Source: Lewinellaceae bacterium
GTDB lineage: Bacteria; Bacteroidota; Bacteroidia; Chitinophagales; Saprospiraceae
Direction: 5' to 3'
Assembly (NCBI GenBank): GCA_020636075.1
Contig: JACJYO010000012.1
Location: 1-64,000, forward strand
DNA length: 64,000 bases
Of this stretch, positions 46,430-54,647 are shown one piece after another. Under the pieces are notes generated by a model that saw only the letters and a program-made list of their open reading frames with translations, did no database searches and had not been told where the DNA came from. Numbering within the stretch: the stretch's first letter is position 1; every line of letters starts with the position of its first letter. Position numbers and translations under genes: made by a program.

Positions 46430-47515
46430 ATGTACGAAAACCCGCGACTCATACTCGATTCCTCCAACCCTCCCGAACCCGGCCAGATCATTTGGCGCAG
46501 CCCCAGCAACCTTGCCATTGTCAAATACTGGGGAAAGCACGGACAACAACTCCCGCGCAACCCCTCGCTCAGCCTGACGCTGGCAGCATCCTGCACCGAT
46601 ACGGCAATTGGGTATGCTTTTAAGGAAACGGTCAACAACCAGATTGATCTGGAATTCAAATTCCATGGAGAGGAAAATGAAGCGTTCCGGGCCAAAGTGC
46701 TTGCTTTTTTGGAAAGCCTGGAACCACAGTTCCCTTTTTTGCGACAGCTTGAGTTGAGTATTCAAACCGGGAACTCATTCCCGCATTCAGCAGGTATTGC
46801 CTCTTCTGCATCCAGCATGTCGGCCCTGGCACTCTGCCTGTGTACCCTGGAAGATGCGCTGTTCGGCACCTTGCAGGAGGAAGATGCCTTCGATGTAAAA
46901 GCCTCGTACATCGCCCGGTTGGGCAGCGGCAGTGCCTGCCGGTCTATTTATCCGTATGCTGCTTTGTGGGGAAAAACCCCGGCGGTGGCCGGCTCTTCCG
47001 ATGAGTTTGCTGTACCCGTGGAAGAATTGCTTCATCCGACATTTAAGGATTTTCACGACGATATCCTGATCGTTAGCTCCTCGGAGAAATCCGTCAGCAG
47101 CCGGGCCGGCCATGCCCTGATGGAAGGCAATCCATACGCCGACGCCCGTTACAAACAGGCGCAGTCCAGATTGAGCACCCTGATCGAAGCCCTGCGCACC
47201 GGCGACCTGGAGGCCTTCGGCAAAATCGCGGAAGACGAGGCCCTGACACTACATGCGCTGATGATGGCCAGCAACCCCTCCTACATGCTGTTGCACCCGA
47301 ACACGGTAGCACTGATCGAAAAGATCCGCGCCTACCGCGCCGAAACCAAACATCCGGTGTATTTCAGCCTCGATGCCGGGCCTAACATTCACTTGCTCTA
47401 CCCGGGCTCGATCATTAGTGACGTTCGCGGTTGGATCGAGGAAGACCTCAAACAGCATTGCGTGGACAACTGGTACATTCAGGATTGGGTCGGGGAAGGA
47501 CCGGAGGAGATTTGA
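46430..47515 (+). CDS. mvaD: Diphosphomevalonate decarboxylase
   Basis: The 361-residue GHMP-family enzyme makes isopentenyl diphosphate from mevalonate diphosphate, the last step of the mevalonate pathway. Visible motifs are SNLAIVKYWGKHG near the start, the ATP loop FPHSAGIASSASSMSAL, RLGSGSACRSIYPYAALW and, near the end, YFSLDAGPNIHLLY. The ATG at 46430 was chosen because the upstream in-frame extension runs through the ATATCCC word repeats. No other mevalonate genes are in the window. Confidence 0.9.
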   Translation: MYENPRLILDSSNPPEPGQIIWRSPSNLAIVKYWGKHGQQLPRNPSLSLTLAASCTDTAIGYAFKETVNNQIDLEFKFHGEENEAFRAKVLAFLESLEPQFPFLRQLELSIQTGNSFPHSAGIASSASSMSALALCLCTLEDALFGTLQEEDAFDVKASYIARLGSGSACRSIYPYAALWGKTPAVAGSSDEFAVPVEELLHPTFKDFHDDILIVSSSEKSVSSRAGHALMEGNPYADARYKQAQSRLSTLIEALRTGDLEAFGKIAEDEALTLHALMMASNPSYMLLHPNTVALIEKIRAYRAETKHPVYFSLDAGPNIHLLYPGSIISDVRGWIEEDLKQHCVDNWYIQDWVGEGPEEI

Positions 47516-47526
47516 TATCTTGATTT

Positions 47527-47706
47527 GCGATTTTGGAATTACGATTTACGATTTTGGAATTACGATTTACGATTGGTTCAACTTTCTCAAGTTGGATACA
47601 TTCTCACCTTCCTACAGTGTTTGAGTAAATTGAAAACATACCCATTTCGAAAAGATGAACCAATCGTAATTCGTAATTCGTAAATCGTAAATCGTAAATC
47701 GTAAAT
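47527..47706. repeat. Word-type inverted repeat after mvaD
   Basis: GATTTACGATTTTGGAATTAC words on the left (47527-47580) face CGTAATTCGTAAATCGTAAA words on the right (47655-47706), around a ~75-nt loop. The right side has four near-tandem copies of the word CGTAAAT. It may terminate mvaD transcription. Confidence 0.75.
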
Positions 47707-47761
47707 CTTTTCAAAACCGGGGGAATCCATCCCATTTATTGCGTTGCCCGCCAACTGGCCT

Positions 47762-47769
47762 TATCTTTG
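47762..47769 (+). promoter_or_regulatory. -7 promoter box for the Cys-rich protein and TonB receptor
   Basis: TATCTTTG fits TAnnTTTG exactly, 41 bp before the GTG start at 47811. ATTG at 47738-47741, 20 bp upstream, may be the -33 element. Confidence 0.55.
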
Positions 47770-47810
47770 CGGGACCTTACAGGTTTTCTGATTAAATTTC
47801 CCAGCAACGC

Positions 47811-48284
47811 GTGCTAAAAAAAACGTACATACCGGTACTCTGGCTTTGGATAACAGCCCTGCTGCTTTCCACAGTAGGTATCAGTGTGCAACAGCTGTAC
47901 TGCTATTGTTTGGGTGAAACAGCTGTTTCTGTTTTTCTCGATGCAGAAGATCCTTGCGGATCCTCCGTTTCAGAAACAGCTGATCCATGCAGTACGGCAT
48001 TCGTCCCCGATTGCTGCGTTCAGGAAAGCCTGCAAGCCGAAACAGCACCCTGCTGTTCCAAAAAATCGGTAACGGTCTTTTTGCTGAAATCCGAATTTAC
48101 CGTAGCCCAACCCTGGCAAAAAGTGTTGGACTGCCCGATGTGGGCGGATGAGTTGCCCTTCTTTTTGCGTTTGTACCGGCCGGTTATTTGCGACGCGGCT
48201 TCGGCCCAAACTATTCAGACTGAACCTCCCCCTCCCCTTTCCGGTCGCTTGATCTGCCTGCGGCACGAACTGTTCCTCTGCTAG
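47811..48284 (+). CDS. Cys-rich HYC_CC_PP-like secreted protein
   Basis: This 157-residue protein uses a GTG start (no ATG in a suitable place) and has an N-terminal hydrophobic segment (VLWLWITALLLSTVGISV). A YCYC motif follows, where the family usually has HYC, then Cys pairs (DCCVQ and PCCSKK) and a Pro-rich end (TEPPPPLSG). This Cys-rich pattern upstream of a TonB-dependent receptor is typical of a small family often linked to metal uptake. A copper or other soft-metal role is inferred. The stop (TAG) is directly followed by a GTAA palindrome. Confidence 0.65.
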   Translation: MLKKTYIPVLWLWITALLLSTVGISVQQLYCYCLGETAVSVFLDAEDPCGSSVSETADPCSTAFVPDCCVQESLQAETAPCCSKKSVTVFLLKSEFTVAQPWQKVLDCPMWADELPFFLRLYRPVICDAASAQTIQTEPPPPLSGRLICLRHELFLC

Positions 48285-48422
48285 GTAACGCGAACCTCTG
48301 GTTCGCCCTGAAAATCTCCCGTATTCCATATGTACCGCCCCTTCGGCTCGTACTGATTTTCGCATTGCATCATTTTTTGAACGCATCGTTCATGTGCTGC
48401 ATAAATTCATTGTTCGCGTTAC
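48285..48422. repeat. GTAA palindrome pair spanning the gap to the TonB receptor
   Basis: GTAACGCGAAC-CTCTG-GTTCGC begins right after the TAG stop (48285-48306). The inverted arm GTTCGCGTTAC lies at 48412-48422 and ends 3 bp before the receptor ATG. The whole 138-bp intergenic region is thus enclosed by the repeat. Confidence 0.8.
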
Positions 48423-48425
48423 ATC

Positions 48426-50657
48426 ATGAAGAAACTACTTATTCTAATTCTACTATACACAACGGGTATTTTGAATGCCCAGGAATCCTCCAAAACCGTC
48501 TACGGTATTGTCACGAACGAAAAGGAAGAATTGCTCATTGGCGCCACGGTGCAATGGGCCGGCACCCTAATCGGAACCATTACCGATACGCTTGGCAGGT
48601 TTTGGATTCCACGCCAGGCCAAAGCGGCCAAACTTCAGGTGACCTATGTTGGTTACGACCCTGCTCAAGTGGAAATTTTGCCCCACGAAGACAGTATCTG
48701 GGTAGAGGTAATGGGCATTACCCAAATCAAGGAAGTGACCGTGTCCGACGACCGATTCGATACGCACGTCTCCACATTGGAAACGCGCAACGTCGAGAGC
48801 ATTCACCGAAACGAATTGCGCAAGGCGCCCTGCTGCAACCTGTCCGAAAGTTTTGAAACAAATGGCGTGGCCGACGTCACCTACTCCAACGCACTCACCG
48901 GTGTAAAAGAAATCCAGATGTTGGGCTTGCGCGGGATTTACAGCCAGTTTATGGTGGAAAACCGGCCTACGCTCACCGGCATTGCCACGCCCTTTGCTTT
49001 TGAGTTTATTCCAGGCACCTGGCTAAACGGCATTCAACTGGCGAAAGGCGCCAGTACCGTAAACAACGGCTATACCGGCATTACCGGTCAGGTCAATGCA
49101 GATCTGGTAAAACCGCATACCGATCACCCCTTGTTTGTCAATGCGTTCACTTCTACGGAAGGCCGCGGAGAGCTGAACGTACATATGAATAAAAAAGGCA
49201 AAGGAAAAATCTCCCATGGTCTGCTCACCCACGCCAGTATTGTGGAAAACAAGTGGGACATGAACGACGACAATTTTTACGACGCCCCCAACCGGCACCA
49301 ACTCAACGGCCTTTACCGCGTGTTTTACGAAGGACCCGAAGTCTGCGCCCAGTTCAACGTGCAGGCCCTCACCGATCGGCGGACCGGCGGACAGATCCGG
49401 CCGATCGATGGAATCCCCGGCCTTTTCGGGGTAGATCAGCAGAACGACCGGGTGGAAGTTTGGGGTAAAATGGGCCGCGAACACCTGTTTGGCAAACCCT
49501 ACATCGAAATTGGGAATATCGTTTCCGCTTCATGGCACCATACCGAAGCCGTTTACGGCTCCAACCGCTATCAGGCCACGCAGCGCTCGGTGTATTGGCA
49601 GTCCCTTTTTCAAACCATCATCGGCACTACCGACCACAAGGTTGTTTTTGCGCCTTCGGTGCAACATGACAACATTGATGAAACGGTCAACGAGGGTGAC
49701 CTCGGCCGTACCGAAACGGTCCCGGGGGCCATGGCCGAATACACCTTCAGCCGCCCGAACCTCGACATGGGCATCCCCGACCTGGTGGTTGTACTCGGCG
49801 GACGAGCCGACTGGAACAGCCGTTTCGGCTGGTTCCTGACGCCACGGCTGAGCGCGAAATACAACTTTAGCATCGAGAGTGTGGTGCGTATTTCAGCAGG
49901 ACGTGGTTTCCGCTCGCCCAACCTGATCGCCGAAAACATCAGCCTCCTGGCCAGCAACCGCCCCCTCCATTTCGCTGCCGACCTGGGTTATGAGGAAGCC
50001 TGGAACTACGGCATCAACTTTACCCAAAATTTCAAACTGGCAGGCCGCAGCGGCAGTTTTAGTTTCGACTTCTACCGCACCAATTTTCAGCAGCAAATCC
50101 TGGTGGATGTAGACCAATCGCCTACCGACGTCTTTTTCTACAATGTTGACGGAAAATCATTTTCCAACAGTCTGCTGGCTACGCTCCAGTATGCACCATT
50201 GCCTGGCCTGGATGTCAAGTTGGTGTACAAATGGAATGACGTGCGCGCCACATTCGCCGATGGCCAAACCCGGGCAATCCCCCTTGTCGCCAAACACCGT
50301 GGACTCCTCACACTCGACTACACCACGCCCAACAAAAAGTGGATGTTCAACACCAATGTTCAACTCGTGGGCCCGCAACGCCTGCCGGATAATTCTCAGA
50401 TCCCGCATGAATACGCACACGATTTTCACCGAAAAAAAAGCCCGGTGTATGGGCTGTGGAGTGCGCAGATCACCCGGAGCTGGAAAAAAGTCGAGTTTTA
50501 CCTCGGCGGTGAAAACCTCACCGGCTTCCAGCAGCATCAGGCAATTATTGCAGTGAATGAACCCAACAGCCCTTACTTCAACGGTTCGCAACTTTGGGCG
50601 CCGGTGATGGGGACTGTTGGGTATCTGGGCGTTCGGTTTTCTCCCTCCGGCCTGTAA
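48426..50657 (+). CDS. TonB-dependent outer-membrane receptor
   Basis: The 743-residue protein has a signal peptide (MKKLLILILLYTTGILNAQ) and a carboxypeptidase-like (CarboxypepD_reg) domain (VYGIVTNEKEELLIGATVQW). The plug has ELRKAPCCNLSESFETN and LGLRGIYSQFMVENRP. A 22-strand barrel follows. The two adjacent Cys in the plug are unusual and are found in receptors paired with HYC_CC_PP proteins; copper or metal-chelate uptake is inferred. The C-terminus GVRFSPSGL extends three or four residues past a normal aromatic end, and its TAA stop belongs to the palindrome at 50654. Confidence 0.88.
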   Translation: MKKLLILILLYTTGILNAQESSKTVYGIVTNEKEELLIGATVQWAGTLIGTITDTLGRFWIPRQAKAAKLQVTYVGYDPAQVEILPHEDSIWVEVMGITQIKEVTVSDDRFDTHVSTLETRNVESIHRNELRKAPCCNLSESFETNGVADVTYSNALTGVKEIQMLGLRGIYSQFMVENRPTLTGIATPFAFEFIPGTWLNGIQLAKGASTVNNGYTGITGQVNADLVKPHTDHPLFVNAFTSTEGRGELNVHMNKKGKGKISHGLLTHASIVENKWDMNDDNFYDAPNRHQLNGLYRVFYEGPEVCAQFNVQALTDRRTGGQIRPIDGIPGLFGVDQQNDRVEVWGKMGREHLFGKPYIEIGNIVSASWHHTEAVYGSNRYQATQRSVYWQSLFQTIIGTTDHKVVFAPSVQHDNIDETVNEGDLGRTETVPGAMAEYTFSRPNLDMGIPDLVVVLGGRADWNSRFGWFLTPRLSAKYNFSIESVVRISAGRGFRSPNLIAENISLLASNRPLHFAADLGYEEAWNYGINFTQNFKLAGRSGSFSFDFYRTNFQQQILVDVDQSPTDVFFYNVDGKSFSNSLLATLQYAPLPGLDVKLVYKWNDVRATFADGQTRAIPLVAKHRGLLTLDYTTPNKKWMFNTNVQLVGPQRLPDNSQIPHEYAHDFHRKKSPVYGLWSAQITRSWKKVEFYLGGENLTGFQQHQAIIAVNEPNSPYFNGSQLWAPVMGTVGYLGVRFSPSGL

Positions 50658-50676
50658 CGCGAACTGTTAGTTCGCG
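50654..50676. repeat. GTAA palindrome containing the TonB receptor stop
   Basis: GTAACGCGAAC-TGTTA-GTTCGCG; the TAA at 50655-50657 is the stop codon of the receptor gene. A T run follows shortly (50681-50686), so it can also terminate transcription. Confidence 0.9.
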
Positions 50677-50686
50677 TATCTTTTTT

Positions 50687-50868
50687 CCCAGGGCTGAAGC
50701 CCTGGGCTAAGAAGGGGAAGCCCTGGGCTAAGAAGGGCTAAAAAAGGCAAGCCTTGGGAAAAGGGAGGTAATTGCCCCATTCAAACCCCAATTTCAAGCA
50801 AAGAAATACCTGCTTTAATGAGTCAATTGGTCGCTTTTCAGTCCGGGAAACAAACCCGGACTGAAAAG
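50687..50868. repeat. CCCAGGGCT-type palindromes and a perfect 14-bp hairpin
   Basis: CCCAGGGCTGAAGCCCTGGG (50687-50706) is followed by GGCTAAGAAGGG words and a diverged partner to 50760. A separate 14-bp perfect hairpin (50834-50847 with 50855-50868) lies further on. The remaining bases to 51017 show nothing clear except a Shine-Dalgarno-poor, A-rich leader. Confidence 0.75.
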
Positions 50869-51017
50869 ACTGCCATACCGGCAATTCAGTATTTATCCGG
50901 GGTTTTTAGTCGAGAACTCCGGAATAGATTCCGCATTGCATGTACTTTTTGTGAACAACCGTAGCCCAACCGGCTACACAAACAGTAAATTTTCACGTTC
51001 ACAAACAACAACTAAAC

Positions 51018-52106
51018 ATGAAGAATGCAATGACAATCAAACTGTTGGCGACCATCCTGGCCATTGGTACGGCCAGTTTTACCTGGTCGCAAGGAATCAC
51101 CACACCCCGGACGGCCAGCCCTGCTGCCAGCCTTACCCAAACCATTGGCATTTCAACCGTCAAAGTGGAATACTCCAGGCCCTCCGTTCGGGGCCGGCAG
51201 ATCTGGGGTGCACTCGTGCCATATGGCTGGAATGTGCAGGGCTTTGGCGCCGGCAATTCAGCCCCCTGGCGGGCAGGCGCCAATGAAAACACCGTACTGG
51301 AGCTTTCACATCCGGCAAAAGTTGCAGGCCAATCGGTTCCTGCCGGACGTTACGGCATGTTTTTCGTAATCAACGAAGACAACAGCGGCGAGGTGATTTT
51401 GTCGAAAGACAGCCGTTCCTGGGGAAGTTTCTGGTACCGGCCCGAACAGGATCAACTGCGGGCAAAAATTCAGCTGCGCGATATTCCGTCCACAGAATTG
51501 CTGACCTACGACTTTATCAATATGGATAAAAACTCGGCCGAGTTGGTGCTCAACTGGGAGAAGAAACAATTCCCGGTTAAGATTGAATTCGCTGTTGATG
51601 AACTGGTTATCGCCAACGCCGAAGATGAACTGAGAAATACCGTAGGATTCAGCTGGCAAGGCTACAGCAGTGCAGCGAATTATGCTTTGCAAAACAATAT
51701 TGCCTCCGACAAAGCACTGGGCTGGATCGACCAGGCTATCGCTCAAAACAAGAGTTTTACCACACTGATCATCAAATCGAAACTGCTGAATAAGGCGGGC
51801 AAAACCGACGAGGCCGCGAAAATCGAGGCAGAGGCCATGACGATCGGCACTGAAGCCGAACTGAACCAGTTTGGCTACCAGCTCCTTGGCGCCGGAAAGC
51901 ACGATGAGGCTATCAAAATCATGGCGCAAAACACCCAAAACCACCCGGACAGTGCTAACGCCTGGGACAGTTTGGGTGAAGCATATGCCATTAAGGGTGA
52001 TAAAGAAAATGCCGTTAAGGCGTTTAAAAAGTCGCTCAGCATGAACCCGGCGCCTAACGTCAAAGCCAATTCTGAGAAGTACCTCAAGCAACTTGGGGCC
52101 ATGTAA
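51018..52106 (+). CDS. DUF2911 domain protein with C-terminal TPRs
   Basis: This 362-residue secreted protein has a signal peptide (KLLATILAIGTASFTWSQ). The DUF2911 domain (about 30-180) carries IGISTVKVEYSRPSVRGRQIWG, PWRAGANENTVLE and AGRYGMFFVINEDN-like sequence. The C-terminal ~150 residues are helical with TPR units (WDSLGEAYAIKGDKENAVKA). DUF2911 is a beta-sandwich of unknown function common in Bacteroidota. The TAA stop is part of the palindrome at 52103. Confidence 0.85.
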   Translation: MKNAMTIKLLATILAIGTASFTWSQGITTPRTASPAASLTQTIGISTVKVEYSRPSVRGRQIWGALVPYGWNVQGFGAGNSAPWRAGANENTVLELSHPAKVAGQSVPAGRYGMFFVINEDNSGEVILSKDSRSWGSFWYRPEQDQLRAKIQLRDIPSTELLTYDFINMDKNSAELVLNWEKKQFPVKIEFAVDELVIANAEDELRNTVGFSWQGYSSAANYALQNNIASDKALGWIDQAIAQNKSFTTLIIKSKLLNKAGKTDEAAKIEAEAMTIGTEAELNQFGYQLLGAGKHDEAIKIMAQNTQNHPDSANAWDSLGEAYAIKGDKENAVKAFKKSLSMNPAPNVKANSEKYLKQLGAM

Positions 52107-52125
52107 CGCGAACGGTTAGTTCGCG
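52103..52125. repeat. GTAA palindrome containing the DUF2911 gene stop
   Basis: GTAACGCGAAC-GGTTA-GTTCGCG; TAA at 52104-52106 is the stop codon of the gene. Confidence 0.9.
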
Positions 52126-52135
52126 TTGATTATTA

Positions 52136-52370
52136 AAACATGAATCATGCGAATCATGGGCAACTTGGCAATAATACCCCGAATAAAGCCCGTAGGGCTG
52201 ACATTATTGTAGAAAATGGTTGCCTCACAGTTTTCCAAATGCCGTAGGCGTGGCATTATAATGCCGCACCTACGGCGCTATTATTTCTACGGTTATTAAT
52301 TGCTACTAAAATGACAGCCCTACGGGCTTGCGTGGAGAAATTTAGCCCCTGATTCGCATGATTCATGTTT
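52136..52370. repeat. Triple nested palindrome
   Basis: The outer pair is 52136-52156 with 52350-52370 (21 bp, perfect). The middle pair is 52186-52204 with 52311-52329 (19 bp, one mismatch). The inner pair is about 52241-52257 with 52260-52276 (two mismatches). All three are centred at nearly the same point (about 52255). It fills the gap between convergent genes and may terminate both. Confidence 0.85.
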
Positions 52371-52378
52371 ATCCAGTA

Positions 52379-52663
52379 TTAATTCCAACGCGTCTTAGAA
52401 AAAATCACCACCAATAGAAAAAGCCCATACAAGGCCGTAGGTATTGCCAAAATGGAAAGCAATGTCTTCGCCAGGCCCAAATAATCGTGCGCTTTCAACC
52501 ACAGGCTTCCCAGTAATATCCCCGCGATCGCGGCCAACATCAGAAACCACATACCGGAATTTGACGAAGAGACGGAACCGTCTGTAATTCCGATGAAAAA
52601 GAAGACGATCGCAACCAGGGCGGCAATGGCATCTATACCCCATAGTATCCAAAAGGTGATCAT
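52379..52663 (-). CDS. Small membrane protein
   Basis: The 94-residue protein has three hydrophobic segments (WGIDAIAALVAIVFFFIG, MWFLMLAAIAGILLGSLW and ILAIPTALYGLFLLVVIF). It ends in a short basic tail (SKTRWN). No family is recognised. It follows the lipoprotein gene by 73 bp on the same strand. Confidence 0.6.
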   Translation of the reverse strand: MITFWILWGIDAIAALVAIVFFFIGITDGSVSSSNSGMWFLMLAAIAGILLGSLWLKAHDYLGLAKTLLSILAIPTALYGLFLLVVIFSKTRWN

Positions 52664-52736
52664 GGCTTAAAAGTTTAGAATTCAAGTTATAGGGTGGAAA
52701 AACGATGATCAAATATAACCTTGTCCCGCTTTCCAA

Positions 52737-53714
52737 TCAGTTCCCCGCAGCAGGCTCTTTTTCAATAAAAATCTGTTTGCAAACATTTTGCTCCGTTTGA
52801 TAAATCACAACGATTTGTCCATCCGGATCGGATCCGGCCGACACTGCATCTTTTGCTTTTAAAAAATAGGGAAACCAATACCGGACTGCCAAGGGGTCCA
52901 GCTCATCCACTTGTTCGCCCACATATTGCTTCGTTTCCACATAAAATGGTTTTTGCAAATTTTTATCCGCCCATTCCACAGCGTGCCGGCTTGCCGTATC
53001 CAACCAGGCCGATGCGCGTTTGGCACGCGGATTTACAGCAACCTGTTTTTTTAATTCCTGCAGGGCAGGGATTGAGTGGCCCTGGATACGCAACACAAAC
53101 GTACAATTGTCCTGCAGCCAACTGCTGCGCTCCAGGCTGCGCACCGTGGCCGGGGGCAAAATTTTCTGATAATCGTCGTCGCTGCTGGCAGGTTCCATAA
53201 ATTGGATCTGAAACTCCGTTTGCGCAGTGTTCGGCCAAACGCCGAGGGCCGCAAGAATCGCCTGCAAAACTTTTTCCCGAAATTCAACGGTGGACTCGGT
53301 AAAAACCCAGATGTCGGCCAACGCACCGTCCACGCCAGCGGAGACAAGCAGGTTTCGTTTTTCCAACTCCGTGTACAAACTGCGGGCGGCGTAAACCTGG
53401 TTCAGGGCATTTTGGTAAGCGGAATTGATTGTTGATGGCGCAAGCCCGCCATCCGGAGCCGAACGGTCCCAGATAACCGTAAACTGGACTGCCGAATCTG
53501 CTTTGGAGGCCAGTACGACGCGGAAGGTATTTTTATCCGAGCTGATCCATTGATTTTTGGCGTACGATGTTTTTAAAACTTCAAATTGGCCGGGAAAGGA
53601 CTTTTCCAGCCAGGTACGTACCGCTTGCGTCGTTTCATTTTTTCGGGCGCAACCAAACAGAAAGAACATAAAGAAACAGGTGAAGGCCAATGCCGTTTTT
53701 TGAAATTGTGCCAT
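52737..53714 (-). CDS. Hypothetical lipoprotein
   Basis: From the Met at 53714 (MAQFQKTALAFTCFFMFFLFGC) a lipoprotein signal leads to a 325-residue protein; a Met six codons earlier is also possible. The mature part is mixed alpha/beta, with WLEKSFPGQFEVLKTSY and an ending IVVIYQTEQNVCKQIF. It is not recognised. It lies 120 bp downstream of the LytTR regulator gene and could belong to its operon or regulon. Confidence 0.6.
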   Translation of the reverse strand: MAQFQKTALAFTCFFMFFLFGCARKNETTQAVRTWLEKSFPGQFEVLKTSYAKNQWISSDKNTFRVVLASKADSAVQFTVIWDRSAPDGGLAPSTINSAYQNALNQVYAARSLYTELEKRNLLVSAGVDGALADIWVFTESTVEFREKVLQAILAALGVWPNTAQTEFQIQFMEPASSDDDYQKILPPATVRSLERSSWLQDNCTFVLRIQGHSIPALQELKKQVAVNPRAKRASAWLDTASRHAVEWADKNLQKPFYVETKQYVGEQVDELDPLAVRYWFPYFLKAKDAVSAGSDPDGQIVVIYQTEQNVCKQIFIEKEPAAGN

Positions 53715-53834
53715 TTGTCTAGCAGTAACCATTGCTTGTCAAAGATGAACCCGTCACCGGATCGGGTTAAATTTTTCCGGTCCGGGCGTAGTCAGAACAC
53801 GGCGGGGTGCGGCAAATCCGGATTAAGCCGCTGC

Positions 53835-54608
53835 TCAGCGATCCAGCCATTTTTTAAAGCCCGGGGCCTTTTCGCGGCTGATATCCACCTCAATTTTCAA
53901 TGGCGCCTTCAATGTTATGGTCAATTTTTGGTTTTCGTGCGGGCGAACACTTTGGATGGCGTCGATATGGATAATATACTGGCGATTGGCGCGGAAATAC
54001 ACTTTAGGGTCGAGCAGCGCCTCAATTTCATCCAGGGTATTGTAGTCGAGCAGGTAGCGATCGCCGGCGAAGGTGTACAGGTAGTTGAGTTGCTCCCGGG
54101 CAAAGCAGGCAATTTCTGCGGTTGGGATCGGCACCCATTGGTTTCGCAAGCTGGCGATAAATTTTTCCTTGTATACGCCGCCCCCGGCCGATTCGGGGTT
54201 TTGCAGCATGCGCAACAACTCGGGCCAATTCACCGCTTCGGTCGATTGGCGGCTCACCAGCGTCCGGCAGCGGTCGATCGCCTGGCGGAGGTCTTCCTCG
54301 TCTACGGGTTTGAGCAAATAATCCACGCCGTTGTTTTTAATTGCACGGATGGCATACTCATCAAAGGCCGTTGTAAAAATTACCGGGCATTTGAGCTGGT
54401 AATCTTCAAACAGTTCGAAGCTAACGCCATCGCCCAATTGAATATCCATGAAGATCAGGTCGGGTTCGGCATTGTTCAAAAACCATTTCCGGGCTGTTTT
54501 CAAACTGGGCAAATGCTCCAGTACGGTCACGTCGGGCGCCACCTGTTCGATTTTGTGGCGCAGTTCGCGGGCAATCAGAAGTTCGTCTTCAATGATGAGG
54601 GCTTTCAT
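53835..54608 (-). CDS. LytTR-family response regulator
   Basis: This 257-residue cytoplasmic regulator has an N-terminal receiver (MKALIIEDELLIARELRHKI, phosphoacceptor Asp55 in LIFMDIQLGDG, switch residues FTTAFDEYAIRAI, Lys in YLLKPVDEED). The C-terminal LytTR DNA-binding domain (about 155-257) has VYFRANRQYIIHIDAIQSV and HENQKLTITLK. It follows the propeller kinase gene by 39 bp and is its natural partner. LytTR regulators bind pairs of short direct repeats upstream of target genes; none was identified here. Confidence 0.92.
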   Translation of the reverse strand: MKALIIEDELLIARELRHKIEQVAPDVTVLEHLPSLKTARKWFLNNAEPDLIFMDIQLGDGVSFELFEDYQLKCPVIFTTAFDEYAIRAIKNNGVDYLLKPVDEEDLRQAIDRCRTLVSRQSTEAVNWPELLRMLQNPESAGGGVYKEKFIASLRNQWVPIPTAEIACFAREQLNYLYTFAGDRYLLDYNTLDEIEALLDPKVYFRANRQYIIHIDAIQSVRPHENQKLTITLKAPLKIEVDISREKAPGFKKWLDR

Positions 54609-54647
54609 ATTTCGGCATGTAATTTTTTTGAAAAACTAAGAACCTGT

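Noticed and set aside
47640..47706. Possible CRISPR-like array of CGTAAAT units
   Set aside because: Units are 7-8 bp, contiguous, without spacers, and form an inverted repeat with 47527-47580; no cas gene is present.
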